A stretch of 45,754 nucleotides of DNA from positions 1-45,754 of the IMG/VR virus record IMGVR_UViG_3300017598_000612; one strand, given 5' to 3'. The DNA comes from a virus. Below the pieces are notes generated by a model. That model had not been told where the DNA came from. It made no database searches and saw only the letters and a program-made list of their open reading frames with translations. Shown piece after piece: positions 20,253 to 29,153 of this stretch (within the stretch, counting starts at the first letter, position 1; the number at the start of each line of letters is the position of its first letter). A program made the translations under genes and the position numbers.

Positions 20253-20609
20253 TTATACCACCTCTTGTTCTAATGTTATCACGCCTGCTGTCGTCATAAT
20301 CGTACCAGAAACATATAAAACCCTATTTACTGTGTCTTGCACCAAGTCAAACGTTTGTAAGCTAACCACGCCCTTTGTGGTTAATATAGCACGTTTAAAT
20401 TCAGATTTTACAGTATTTGCATCCGGTCCTTTTATTAAAATTCTTTCTTTATATTTTATCCCTTTTGACCGTGCAAGAAACCATTCACCATACCATAGTT
20501 TTAGCTTATGTAGTATTAATAGTCTTATTTCTTCGGAGTCAGTTTTGAAAGTAAAATGACCATTTGTCACTATAAAATTATTGTTGTCATTTAAGTTGAA
20601 TACACTCAT
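20253..20609 (-). CDS. Baseplate wedge protein, gp25/DUF2634-like
   Basis: The 118-residue protein contains the family-like FKTDSEEIRLLILHKLKLWY followed by GEWFLARSKGIKY and a C-terminal beta section. Such proteins share the T4 gp25 lysozyme-like fold without activity and nucleate the sheath at the baseplate. Position directly upstream of baseplate J supports the call. Confidence 0.8.
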   Translation of the reverse strand: MSVFNLNDNNNFIVTNGHFTFKTDSEEIRLLILHKLKLWYGEWFLARSKGIKYKERILIKGPDANTVKSEFKRAILTTKGVVSLQTFDLVQDTVNRVLYVSGTIMTTAGVITLEQEVV

Positions 20610-20610
20610 A

Positions 20611-21318
20611 TCATACCTTTTTCATTGTGTCTAAATTTGTCTTATCACCATCTATCGCTGCTATGTCAGATGTAAATAATGTTTTTGTAGCAGGATCAAA
20701 CACTCCAGTCGAACCCGATACGGCTATTATACCATTTTTTACATTAGTCATAAAAGCTGATAAATTACCTAGTGCGCTCGATAAAACAGTAACCATTTCC
20801 TGACTATCACCGCTGATCTCTATTTGCCCAGCTGGATATAATGTAATTGACATTTTATCATTTTTTACGACCGTATTACTTAAATCTGCACCTGCTATAT
20901 TTTTAAATGGTTGTAGATCTGGTGTGAAACTAGCATCTGTCAAATCATGAATTCTGAAACTTTCAGGTTCAACAGCTTTGCCATCTCCATATAGCCATCT
21001 AGCCATATCACGGTCAAAAAACGTAAGTGTCCCAGTATCGCCCGCTTTAATTGGAATAGTAATGAAAGATGAACCCCCGTTTGAAACAGGAAAACAAACG
21101 GGGATATCAACAATTTCGGGCAAAGAAATTGCTTCCATTTCTGGAGCTGGTACGGTCTTAAAAAGTGGTTGAACTCTTGCCCTAGTTCCATCAAAACTTA
21201 CCACTTTTCCAGGCATTGTACACCTTGTTGATAATAGTGCTTGCCTTATTTCCGCTCTTATTAAATCTGTTAAAGTTCTACTTTCTATTTCTGTTAAAGT
21301 TTGTTGTTTGATCGTCAT
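20611..21318 (-). CDS. Baseplate spike protein, Gp138/gpV-like
   Basis: I chose the ATG at 21318, which overlaps the preceding TGA and follows AAAGGGG. The 235-residue protein has an OB-fold-like N-terminal half (MPGKVVSFDGTRARVQPLFK, then IPIKAGDTGTLTFFDRDMAR) and a repetitive beta C-terminus (MSITLYPAGQIEISGDSQEM), as in membrane-piercing spikes. It would sit at the centre of the baseplate. Confidence 0.8.
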   Translation of the reverse strand: MTIKQQTLTEIESRTLTDLIRAEIRQALLSTRCTMPGKVVSFDGTRARVQPLFKTVPAPEMEAISLPEIVDIPVCFPVSNGGSSFITIPIKAGDTGTLTFFDRDMARWLYGDGKAVEPESFRIHDLTDASFTPDLQPFKNIAGADLSNTVVKNDKMSITLYPAGQIEISGDSQEMVTVLSSALGNLSAFMTNVKNGIIAVSGSTGVFDPATKTLFTSDIAAIDGDKTNLDTMKKV

Positions 21319-22151
21319 ATACAAACCCCTTTAGTATACCAATTATCACCATGTGAATCGCCTATAGAATTTGATTTTATTATTTTAAAAACATTATTAA
21401 AATCGCGACTTTGTATTTTTACAAATTGACCAGGATTAAATTTCCCAGGTTGAATTAATGCAGTAAATTCAAGACCATCTTTTGTCTTTACAGGTGATCC
21501 GATCAAACCCGTTTCTGGAGTCAATAAAGTTGGTGTTGTGGTTGCTGTTTCCTGACCAATTTCAATTATTTTAAGCACGTCATCTTGTATGGTAAATGTT
21601 TTGTCGTATGGCTTTAAAAGTGTCTCTAAGGTAGAAGAGATTAACCCAGAAACAGAAAGCCCGCTATCAGCTTTTTTACCTTCTGCAGTAATCTCTTGTA
21701 TCTTTTTCTTTATATCACCTGCTATTTGAACACCTGCTCTTTTAACCTCTTTTATAACATCTTCAATTATATTTGCAGTTGTTACGCCCGCTGAATATGA
21801 CTTACTTATATTTGTTTTTGTTAATACATCATGACCATCACCACACTCTAAAACTGTAATAATATCAGTATCTTCATAGCGCCTTGAATAACTTACAACT
21901 TTTCCAGAAAAAATAATATCTGGTTCAACTTCATCATATCCGCACCTCAATATTGCTCTTCCTTCATCCTCATCCCAGTAATAAAATAAGTCACTATCTT
22001 GATTCAAATTGTAAATCTCAATTGTGGCTTTATCTGGTGTTTTACCAAGTGTTTTTTCTATTTTAAATGTAACCCTTAAATTTTCGTAGGTTATTTTGTC
22101 AGATTCGCTTTGGACCTCAACACTGTATTTTCTACCGAATAGATATGACAT
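21315..22151 (-). CDS. Baseplate hub protein, gpD-like
   Basis: The 278-residue protein begins with a beta-rich domain (VTFKIEKTLGKTPDKATIEI), then a section with ILECGDG-like and NIIEDVIKEVKRAG segments common in hub proteins. It ends with QPGKFNPGQFVKIQSRDFNN and DSHGDNWYTK. Hub proteins link tape measure, tube and spike. The place between baseplate plug and spike genes agrees with this. Confidence 0.8.
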   Translation of the reverse strand: MSYLFGRKYSVEVQSESDKITYENLRVTFKIEKTLGKTPDKATIEIYNLNQDSDLFYYWDEDEGRAILRCGYDEVEPDIIFSGKVVSYSRRYEDTDIITVLECGDGHDVLTKTNISKSYSAGVTTANIIEDVIKEVKRAGVQIAGDIKKKIQEITAEGKKADSGLSVSGLISSTLETLLKPYDKTFTIQDDVLKIIEIGQETATTTPTLLTPETGLIGSPVKTKDGLEFTALIQPGKFNPGQFVKIQSRDFNNVFKIIKSNSIGDSHGDNWYTKGVCI

Positions 22152-22462
22152 TAATTCTCCTCGAACATAACAAAAACGTCTTCACCTAGACTTGTCAAAG
22201 TAGCGTCTGTGTTTTCACTTAGAAAATTAATTGTAAACAGAATACCATCTGGTAAATCTGATAAGTCTTTGTTATTAAAGATATTATACCCTAATAGCAA
22301 AGCCCTTGAACCAAGTAATAATGTTTCAAATTCATCATATATTTCTATATACCAAGTTTCTGCTCTGGTATTATAATCTATTCTTATATTTAATACTATT
22401 TCATCTACCGTTGTTGTAAATTCATAGTGTGTATTATTTGCGTTTATTGGTAATTTTATCAT
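22151..22462 (-). CDS. Baseplate plug protein (DUF6983-like)
   Basis: A 103-residue, beta-rich protein with the group pattern YEFTTTVDEIVLNIRIDYNT, ETWYIEIYDEFETLLLGSRA and LPDGILFTINF. Homologues lie between Dit-like and hub genes in many myoviruses. The start overlaps the preceding stop by one base. Confidence 0.75.
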   Translation of the reverse strand: MIKLPINANNTHYEFTTTVDEIVLNIRIDYNTRAETWYIEIYDEFETLLLGSRALLLGYNIFNNKDLSDLPDGILFTINFLSENTDATLTSLGEDVFVMFEEN

Positions 22463-23071
22463 TTATCTACCTATATTTACTAAATTATAGTAATCAGAAC
22501 TTTCAACTTTATTTACTTCCTGTGGTGTAGCTGCTGTTGTTTTTTGCTTACCTAAATCTTTCTTTTTGCTTGCTGTGGATTTATCAGCGGTATTAGTATC
22601 GTCTACGGTGCCCTCTTTAGCTGTTGCAAAACGAACCTCCTCAAATTCCACATCAAAAAACAAACCGCCACCTTCATCTAGTGATTTTCTATAATTAAAG
22701 TTTTTCATTATATATGTGCTGTAATATTCAACGCTTGTTTGAATATAGCAAATTATACTATTTTCATAAATATTAGTTAAAAAATCGAATGCATTTTGAC
22801 TAGGTTTTTCATTGATAGAGTTTAATATTTTATTGCTTCCAATCAACCCAGGTGAATCAGTAATAACACAAGAAAGGTTTATCATTTTAGGTGCCTTTCT
22901 TACATTGTCGGTAATATCAAGGCCTTCCTCAACCTCATGTTTGGTTATATCTGTACTGTAAACATGATTCTCAGATATTATTGCATCAATTTCAAGTGTT
23001 TCAAAATCATCTGTTTCAATGATTACTCTTTTTGGTTTAGTTAATGGATCGAATATACTTTTTAATACCAT
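22463..23071 (-). CDS. Dit-like baseplate protein
   Basis: The 202-residue protein has a beta-rich core with a signature seen in Dit-like myovirus proteins: HEVEEGLDITDNVRKAPKMI followed by NLSCVITDSPGLIG and a later FNYRKSLDEGGGLFFDVEFE. The final 45 residues are low-complexity and Lys/Thr/Ala-rich. It lies directly after the tape measure, the usual place for the tube-baseplate connector. Confidence 0.75.
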   Translation of the reverse strand: MVLKSIFDPLTKPKRVIIETDDFETLEIDAIISENHVYSTDITKHEVEEGLDITDNVRKAPKMINLSCVITDSPGLIGSNKILNSINEKPSQNAFDFLTNIYENSIICYIQTSVEYYSTYIMKNFNYRKSLDEGGGLFFDVEFEEVRFATAKEGTVDDTNTADKSTASKKKDLGKQKTTAATPQEVNKVESSDYYNLVNIGR

Positions 23072-24579
23072 TATTTTTGCCCCTGTCCAGTGTTTTTGTT
23101 CGCACTCCTAACGCCTTTTACGAAGTCACTAGCTATCTTACCTCCGTCCGCATCTCCTGAAGCATAAATTTTTACATCATAATTGTCACCCTTCCCAGGT
23201 GCTACATAACTAGCCTGTGCCGGTGACACATATCCCGCTGGTGCTGTAGCTCCAAAACCGGGTTTATATTGTGAAGTTCTTTCACCAGCAAAGAAATCTA
23301 TTACATTTTCCCACGCTTTATCAAATACGCCCTTTTGTGGCTTTATTCCTAAGCCTAGACTCATTGTATCCTTACTTTTATCTTCACCAAAAAATATATT
23401 CTTATAGTCAAGATAAGCTTTTTTTACATTCTCAATTGCTTTCCACATATCTTCCCAAACACCAAGTTGTAATAAGAGTGATTTTAAGCCGCTATTAGCT
23501 TCTGGGCTTGTAAATGCAGTCCATATATCTTGCACTATTAAATATACCGCTGCTGCTAAAGCGCCTATCGCTATTAATGGACCTAAAGTTTTTGCCCAGG
23601 CTATCAAGCTAATATTACCTAATAAGGCAATACTGCCACCCAACATTGCAACCGCTTTACCTACTGCAGCTAAACCGGCTAATACAGCAATAAAAGCAAA
23701 AGCCTTTCTAAATTTAAATAGAAATGAACCAATAGTTTTTAATGATTGTATCATAGAGCGTAAAGCGCCAGCAATACGTTTAGCTATAACAGCTTGATTT
23801 TCCTTAAGAAATTTAAATAATGATTCTACTAAAGGTTTTAAATCTTTATTTATCTCAACCCCAACATCTTCTTTAATTAATGACCAAAAAACGCCAACAT
23901 TGCTCTTTAAACCATCCATTGTTTGAGCTAAATCACCCATTAAATTATTAAATTTGCCACCTTTACCGGTCATTTTATCCAGAGCTTCAGCAACATTTTC
24001 AAAAGTAATACCTAAATCTTTTGGGCTTTGCTGTATAGCTGCTTTTGTGTGTCCTGTTATTTTAGATAACATTTCAACCATAGGTACACCGGCTTCAGTA
24101 AATTGTCTCATATCTTGAGCATCAAGTAAACCTTTAGCTCTAATTTGACCAAAAACGGTAATCAATCGCGTCATTGGAACATTTAAACCTGCCGCAATAT
24201 CTCCCAGTTGCCTGGCCTCAGTTAATACAGTATCCATACTGGAACCCATGGCTAATAGCTGTTTTGTACCCTTAACAACCTCTTTATAATTAAATGGTGT
24301 TTCTAGCGCAAAACCTCTCATGTCTTTTATTAATTTGTCGGCTTTTTCAGCACTTCCCAACATAGTTTCAAAAGATACTCTAGTTTTTTCGGCTTCTCCG
24401 CCAGCTTTTGAAAAATAATTAGTTATACCTACAAATGCAGCCCCAGTTGCAGCTATAGCCACACCTAAACGCATAGCTGTCTGCGTGGTCATACCAAGTT
24501 TTTTGTCTAATTTATTTAATTGGCTTGAGTCGGCTTTCACACCAACTTTCACCAATAAATCTCTTATCGTCTTAGCCAT
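23071..24579 (-). CDS. Tape measure protein
   Basis: The 502-residue protein begins DLLVKVGVKADSSQLNKLDK and carries the conserved tape-measure domain around residues 60-230 (TRVSFETMLGSAEKADKLIK, LLDAQDMRQFTEAGVPMVEM). Two hydrophobic stretches at residues about 290-350 (AFAFIAVLAGLAAVGKAVAM) may enter the host membrane at injection. The length suggests a short tail. Its start overlaps the frameshifted chaperone end by eight bases. Confidence 0.92.
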   Translation of the reverse strand: MAKTIRDLLVKVGVKADSSQLNKLDKKLGMTTQTAMRLGVAIAATGAAFVGITNYFSKAGGEAEKTRVSFETMLGSAEKADKLIKDMRGFALETPFNYKEVVKGTKQLLAMGSSMDTVLTEARQLGDIAAGLNVPMTRLITVFGQIRAKGLLDAQDMRQFTEAGVPMVEMLSKITGHTKAAIQQSPKDLGITFENVAEALDKMTGKGGKFNNLMGDLAQTMDGLKSNVGVFWSLIKEDVGVEINKDLKPLVESLFKFLKENQAVIAKRIAGALRSMIQSLKTIGSFLFKFRKAFAFIAVLAGLAAVGKAVAMLGGSIALLGNISLIAWAKTLGPLIAIGALAAAVYLIVQDIWTAFTSPEANSGLKSLLLQLGVWEDMWKAIENVKKAYLDYKNIFFGEDKSKDTMSLGLGIKPQKGVFDKAWENVIDFFAGERTSQYKPGFGATAPAGYVSPAQASYVAPGKGDNYDVKIYASGDADGGKIASDFVKGVRSANKNTGQGQK

Positions 24580-25203
24580 TATTTTTTTCCCTTAACAAAT
24601 GGTTATAATCTGCTTCATAATCCATACACTCATGTAGTTCACAAAGAGCCTCCCAGGGCATTGTATTTGCCTCTGTGTATGTACATTTACCTGCCATTAT
24701 CGGCCCCCAAAAAAACCAGTCAATACCATCATCATTTAATCTATTTACAATTGTGTCAGTTGATGGGTACTTTCTTCTTCTATATTCTTTTTTTGCTTTC
24801 CCTCATACACATTTATTCCGTTTGAAAAAATTTGTGCTTCCAGGGTCTCATCTTCATCAAAACAATTATTAAAACTATTTAATTTATCAAGTGCATTCCC
24901 TTGACCTTTTATAGTTACATGTTTAAAAATTATATCTCTGACATCTTCATAATATTTATGTGTCATTGCCTTAAGGATTCCAACGGCTGTGCTTTCCTCC
25001 ATAGACTCTCTATATTGCTTCTTTTCTTCTTCTGATAATTCTTTTAATTGTTTTTCTGATAGTATATCATTTTGAACATTTATCATATTATCAATAAGAG
25101 CAACGCTCCAAAGCCTTCTGACCGTGGAGCGTTCCCTATTATTTATACCTGTAAAACTGACCTCATAGTCGTTAATTGTTTTCACTACTGGGAATTTACT
25201 CAT
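24572..25203 (-). CDS. Tail assembly chaperone, long frameshift product (gpGT-like)
   Basis: A -1 shift at 24787-24793 fuses the upstream 139 or so codons to an open frame without its own start, ending at TAA 24572. The extension contains YPSTDTIVNRLNDDGIDWFF and WGPIMAGKCTYTEANTMPWE, a well-known pattern for the second part of such chaperones. The product has about 210 residues. G and GT forms assemble tube protein around the tape measure. The extension is missed if only single-frame genes are called. Confidence 0.85.
24745..25203 (-). CDS. Tail assembly chaperone, short product (gpG-like)
   Basis: I chose the ATG at 25203, after GAGGGCAAAGATT. The 152-residue, mostly helical protein begins MSKFPVVKTINDYEVSFTGI and ends shortly after the slippery site with EEESTHQLTQL. 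It lies between tube and tape measure, where the chaperone belongs. Most ribosomes should make this form. Confidence 0.85.
   Translation of the reverse strand: MSKFPVVKTINDYEVSFTGINNRERSTVRRLWSVALIDNMINVQNDILSEKQLKELSEEEKKQYRESMEESTAVGILKAMTHKYYEDVRDIIFKHVTIKGQGNALDKLNSFNNCFDEDETLEAQIFSNGINVYEGKQKKNIEEESTHQLTQL
24787..24793 (-). other. Programmed -1 ribosomal frameshift site
   Basis: In the zero frame the codons read CAA AAA AAG, giving the slippery heptamer A AAA AAG, the same as in E. coli dnaX. After slipping, reading continues GAA TAT AGA AGA through an open frame to the tape measure gene. No stimulatory structure was worked out. Confidence 0.88.
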
Positions 25204-25228
25204 AATCTTTGCCCTCAATTATTTGTTA

Positions 25229-25633
25229 TTAACTATTGCCACCATCTATAAAAATCTGTGATTTACCTATAAAAGTCCAGACTCTGTCGGATACCGCATC
25301 TTTTGCAAAAGTCATGGTAGGTCTTTTTTTAAATCTCGCTTCTGCAACCGAACAAGTACTATTTCCATTTAGATCTAAGATACCGATTGGCATAGATACA
25401 TTTGTTGCGTGAAGTGTGCTAAGTGTCAAATTATCAACACTTGTTTGGTCTAAAGTTAATGTAATTAAAACATGGTCCGCGGCTGGATGTTCGGTTGTAA
25501 TAAACCCACCGTCAGCGTCAAACGCTTCAATATTTGTATCGTTAAGTGGTTCTACACTTATTTCATTTTTACCCTCTAGGATGTAACCTGCAATAGTTAT
25601 TATTACATCTTTAGGTGCATAGTGTCTACTCAT
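25229..25633 (-). CDS. Tail tube protein
   Basis: The 134-residue, beta-rich protein resembles the DUF3277 tail-tube group: YAPKDVIITIAGYILEGKNE, then ISVEPLNDTNIEAFDADGGF, and ARFKKRPTMTFAKDAVSDRV followed by WTF. It polymerises inside the sheath. Its place between sheath and chaperone genes is standard. Confidence 0.88.
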   Translation of the reverse strand: MSRHYAPKDVIITIAGYILEGKNEISVEPLNDTNIEAFDADGGFITTEHPAADHVLITLTLDQTSVDNLTLSTLHATNVSMPIGILDLNGNSTCSVAEARFKKRPTMTFAKDAVSDRVWTFIGKSQIFIDGGNS

Positions 25634-25642
25634 AATTACCTC

Positions 25643-27055
25643 CTATACTGCTAGCTTTAAGCTAATTGAAATTTTTGAAACTGCTCCCGACAGTGAACCA
25701 TTAGCCGCCACACCATCCAACCATCTCGCAGCTTTTTTAGCTGAGTCATAGCTATCTAAATCCGGCATAACTACAGTGATGGTCCCCGGAGTGATTATTT
25801 TGGCTTGAACTCCGTAAATATCTAAAATTGATTCTATTTTTGTCTTAATAGAAAAGGAACCTCTTGCGTCAAATGGTATTTTTGTACTTGATTTAATTAA
25901 TTGATAGACTCCCTCGGTTGACCTTGCACTTAAAAAGTCACTAGCCACCACATTGGCGATGTATCCACCTGAAGCGGTAAGACCTCCCTGATTACCTGAT
26001 TTACCAGCAAAAGTACCAGGAACAACAACATCATCTCCATCATTTAGAAAAAGATTTATATTTCCCGCTATCAAATTAGTAATATTAGTTTCAGTTAAAG
26101 TATCACCGGTAATTCCAACCAAAGGATAATAACAAGTATTTATCCCATATAAATTATCAGGAAGAGTAGCCCCAACCCACGCACAATTAGCATAAGTTCC
26201 TGCCAATTCATTGTAACATAGAATTTGATTCTCATAACCTAAAGTTCTTAATTCTTCTTCAACATTATCTGCTGCTCCTGATTTTACATCAGGGTCTCTT
26301 GTTAGGTAATAGAAAATTTTCTTTTCTGTGCTTGTTATTCCTGCCAATTCAAGAATATCTGCTTTAACTTCTGAACCAAGCAAACAAACATAAAAATCAT
26401 CATCTTCAGCTTTTACTGCTGCGTATGCTGCTGTAATTGTTTCCACTGCTGATCCGTAAGCTGTTTGTGCTGCACTTCCGCTTGTAACGCTTGTTAAAGA
26501 TCCAACATTTACTGCTGTACACTGAAAATTAGTAGTATCATCAACAACATCATCAAAAGTTATTGTGAACCCTTTTTTGTCTCCTGCCTGCGTTCCTAAT
26601 AATGCAACCGTAACGCCTGTAACATTTGTACACGCTTCTATACCTGTTTCTACCGCACCCGCTACTGCATCATAAGCAATTGGATCACTTGTATCTGTTG
26701 TGTCACCATCAACATCTTTTATATCAAGTGTAAATGTTCCAGCTGTTGCGCTTGCATCAAAAGTGATTGTAATTACTGCATTATTGTCACTCAATTTCTT
26801 ACCAACTTTGATAGTAGGTACAGATTTACCTAACTTACTAACCTGATCAAAAATTGCCTTCCCCATCAAGTATTCTCTATCTGTGGAAATATACCCAGCT
26901 TCTAACATCGCTGATGCACTGGAGAAAGAATCCACTCTATTTTCACTACGGATGCTTTCACTTAAAATCAGTGGTACACCAAACCCTTGCTGCGATACAA
27001 CCGCTTCTCCTATTGTAATACTTACTGGTACTACATCATCAATTTTAAAGCCCAT
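25643..27055 (-). CDS. Tail sheath protein (DUF3383-like)
   Basis: The 470-residue protein starts MGFKIDDVVPVSITIGEAVV and ends with DSYDSAKKAARWLDGVAANG, both family-typical of DUF3383 sheaths. Residues about 95-200 form a Thr/Ala/Asp-rich beta domain (ATAGTFTLDIKDVDGDTTDT) that looks inserted and surface-exposed. The protein contracts to drive the tube into the host. It precedes the tube gene, as in other myoviruses. Confidence 0.9.
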   Translation of the reverse strand: MGFKIDDVVPVSITIGEAVVSQQGFGVPLILSESIRSENRVDSFSSASAMLEAGYISTDREYLMGKAIFDQVSKLGKSVPTIKVGKKLSDNNAVITITFDASATAGTFTLDIKDVDGDTTDTSDPIAYDAVAGAVETGIEACTNVTGVTVALLGTQAGDKKGFTITFDDVVDDTTNFQCTAVNVGSLTSVTSGSAAQTAYGSAVETITAAYAAVKAEDDDFYVCLLGSEVKADILELAGITSTEKKIFYYLTRDPDVKSGAADNVEEELRTLGYENQILCYNELAGTYANCAWVGATLPDNLYGINTCYYPLVGITGDTLTETNITNLIAGNINLFLNDGDDVVVPGTFAGKSGNQGGLTASGGYIANVVASDFLSARSTEGVYQLIKSSTKIPFDARGSFSIKTKIESILDIYGVQAKIITPGTITVVMPDLDSYDSAKKAARWLDGVAANGSLSGAVSKISISLKLAV

Positions 27056-27067
27056 TTAAGACCTCCC

Positions 27068-27556
27068 TTAATTATTTGTGTCAAAATCATTACTATTAAA
27101 TGTACCGCTCACACGGTCTATGTAACCTAAATTATTTATTATGTCTTTTGCATAACCAAATGTTATATCTACCACATATCTTTGTTCCCATTTGCCATCA
27201 ATCACAATCGCAAGTGGAATAGGACTTGAAATTGTTCTGAAATACAAACCAGCCTCTTTTAATAGATCCAACTCATCAGCATCATATATACCATCCGTAA
27301 TTAAATCTATTAAAGCCGCTGCAGTGTCGCCATAGGTACTAATTGAAACCGTAAGTAACTTTTTGATATGTTGCGTGAAAGTATCGTCACCATTGCTTGT
27401 TTGTGCGGGGTAACCCTCATTTTCACCATAGCTGAGTATATTTAATGTGGTGTACGGTAAGGCTGGACTGCTTATATTTTGCTGTGCTCTAACCACTGTT
27501 CCACTTGTTATATTTGACAGAAAAACACCTATTGCATCTTCGAAAGACTCAAACAT
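27068..27556 (-). CDS. Neck/tail terminator protein, gp12/LIC_12616-like
   Basis: The 162-residue protein begins MFESFEDAIGVFLSNITSGT and contains SSPALPYTTLNILSYGENEG and a later PIPLAIVIDGKWEQRYVVDI, matching neck terminators of contractile phages. It would cap the tail where it meets the head. It lies between head-completion genes and the sheath. Confidence 0.75.
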   Translation of the reverse strand: MFESFEDAIGVFLSNITSGTVVRAQQNISSPALPYTTLNILSYGENEGYPAQTSNGDDTFTQHIKKLLTVSISTYGDTAAALIDLITDGIYDADELDLLKEAGLYFRTISSPIPLAIVIDGKWEQRYVVDITFGYAKDIINNLGYIDRVSGTFNSNDFDTNN

Positions 27557-27872
27557 CTAATTTCTCCGCATAACATTTGTAATGTTCAAGAAATCCTTCT
27601 CTTGTGTAATCAAATGTAGCCCATACTTCATACTGGTCACCATCTATTATTAATATGTCCTCTAGTTGCATTTGTGCCTCTGTATAAACTCTCTTATGCT
27701 CTTTATCGCGTCTGTTTTCTGGTAGTTTTTCAATCTGAAACCCGTTAAATGGTTGAATACCTGCGCTTATGTTTACATCTGCTGCAAATGTATTACCGCC
27801 CCTAATGCCTGTGTAAGCAACTCCAGTATATTCTTTTCTAACTATGATTTCATTCATGAAAAACAGTGTCAT
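27549..27872 (-). CDS. Head-closure/connector protein
   Basis: A 107-residue beta-rich protein, start overlapping the preceding stop (ATGA). It carries KLPENRRDKEHKRVYTEAQM followed by ILIIDGDQYEVWATFDY, resembling small head-closure proteins. Its place between the HK97 gp10-like and terminator genes supports this. Confidence rests largely on order. Confidence 0.65.
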   Translation of the reverse strand: MTLFFMNEIIVRKEYTGVAYTGIRGGNTFAADVNISAGIQPFNGFQIEKLPENRRDKEHKRVYTEAQMQLEDILIIDGDQYEVWATFDYTREGFLEHYKCYAEKLDV

Positions 27873-28366
27873 TTAGTCACCTTCTTTTTATAATCTATAT
27901 CTCTAGCAAGTTGACCTGTGTCGGTTAATGGTGGTTTACCTTGCCCCTTTTTAGCTATTGTTTTAGGTGAATTTGGTTCAGACCAACTGGCCGCAGTTTT
28001 AATCCGCTTATAGATTAAATATTTGATAAATTTACCTATACTATCCATTACTTTATTTATGGTTGTTTTGCCATCAATAAATTTCTGCTCTTGCTTTTCA
28101 ATAAAATTCATTATTTTACGCTTATTACTATCAACAGCCGTTCTAACAAAGGGCCGTGCTGGTTTAGATATTCCATTTGTAGTTATCCCAAATTCATTTG
28201 ATATTGCAATTTCTGCTAAATCCTCAACATCACCTGTCTCTGGGTCTATATGTATTTTCTCACCCTCAAAATAGCCTATCTCAACTTCACCCGCTTTGGT
28301 TAATGCCTTTTCAAGATCTTTAAAACCTAGGTCTATATCTTTTATATTAATTACATTTCTAGCCAT
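27869..28366 (-). CDS. HK97 gp10-like head-tail joining protein
   Basis: I chose the ATG at 28366; a TTG one codon earlier also fits. The 165-residue protein has the group pattern VEIGYFEGEKIHIDPETGDV, AISNEFGITTNGISKPARPF and a C-terminal PKTIAKKGQGKPPLTDTGQL. These are hallmarks of gp10/virion-morphogenesis proteins that complete the head-tail junction. Confidence 0.8.
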   Translation of the reverse strand: MARNVINIKDIDLGFKDLEKALTKAGEVEIGYFEGEKIHIDPETGDVEDLAEIAISNEFGITTNGISKPARPFVRTAVDSNKRKIMNFIEKQEQKFIDGKTTINKVMDSIGKFIKYLIYKRIKTAASWSEPNSPKTIAKKGQGKPPLTDTGQLARDIDYKKKVTK

Positions 28367-28719
28367 CAATTAAACCTCACGTACTGATATCTTTTTTTAA
28401 GCCTAAGATATTCAAGGCCGTACTTTGTGCTACCTAGGGCCATATCATTAATGTTTGGGCTTGTGTTATTTGCATATTCACGCTCAACATCACCAACACG
28501 TTCACGCTCTACTGCACCACCTGTACTACCTGAAGAACTATCAACAGAAACACTGTGTGCTACAAAATACCTTTGCAATATTTCTTGATATGCACTAGCG
28601 CAAAAATTCTCATCTATAATTAATGCAGCATCAGCAAGAATTAATGTAAATAGGTCATCACTTACAGTGCTTAATTCCGGTGCAATTAATAGCACATTTG
28701 CTTTAGTTGTATCAGCCAT
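28366..28719 (-). CDS. Head-tail adaptor, DUF4054-like
   Basis: The 117-residue helical protein contains VLLIAPELSTVSDDLFTLIL, a QRYFVAHSVSVDSSSGSTGG segment, then ERVGDVEREY. This is the pattern of DUF4054/adaptor proteins attached beneath the portal. It overlaps neighbours by one base on each side. Confidence 0.75.
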   Translation of the reverse strand: MADTTKANVLLIAPELSTVSDDLFTLILADAALIIDENFCASAYQEILQRYFVAHSVSVDSSSGSTGGAVERERVGDVEREYANNTSPNINDMALGSTKYGLEYLRLKKRYQYVRFN

Positions 28720-29141
28720 TATTTTTTATCCTTTTTGTATTTTTCTTCTTTTATTTCCTTTTCTTTTTTAACCTTAATGTCTTTTTTTAACTTAAGTTTA
28801 TTAGATCCAAATTCGGTAATATAGGCGTCAATCTCTTCGGATCTTATAATCATTCTACCATATGCATCCCTGCTTCGATTATCCTTGTCTCCAGCTTTTA
28901 TATATTTTTTACCGTCTTCATCCTCATGTATTTCGCTGTAGTTCTCAAAGTTAATATCTTCGATAGAATCCTTTGAAATTCTAAACCCCTTGGATTTTTC
29001 AACTGGTGTTTTAAGTTGTGCCTCTGATATTTCAAATATAAAGTCTGCATCGTCTTCCAACAATATAGAGAACTTTTTACCCTCTGCGTGTAGTGCTATG
29101 ATATCACTTGCTTCGAAATTTTCCATTAGTATTCTAGCCAT
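28719..29141 (-). CDS. Hypothetical virion-region protein with Lys-rich tail
   Basis: The 140-residue protein is acidic in its first 100 residues (KFSILLEDDADFIFEISEAQ) and ends in a Lys/Glu-rich tail (LKLKKDIKVKKEKEIKEEKY). It lies between decoration genes and the adaptor. The tail resembles that of the protein at 31873-32058. No family is recognised. Confidence 0.75.
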   Translation of the reverse strand: MARILMENFEASDIIALHAEGKKFSILLEDDADFIFEISEAQLKTPVEKSKGFRISKDSIEDINFENYSEIHEDEDGKKYIKAGDKDNRSRDAYGRMIIRSEEIDAYITEFGSNKLKLKKDIKVKKEKEIKEEKYKKDKK

Positions 29142-29153
29142 AATTAAGTCCTC

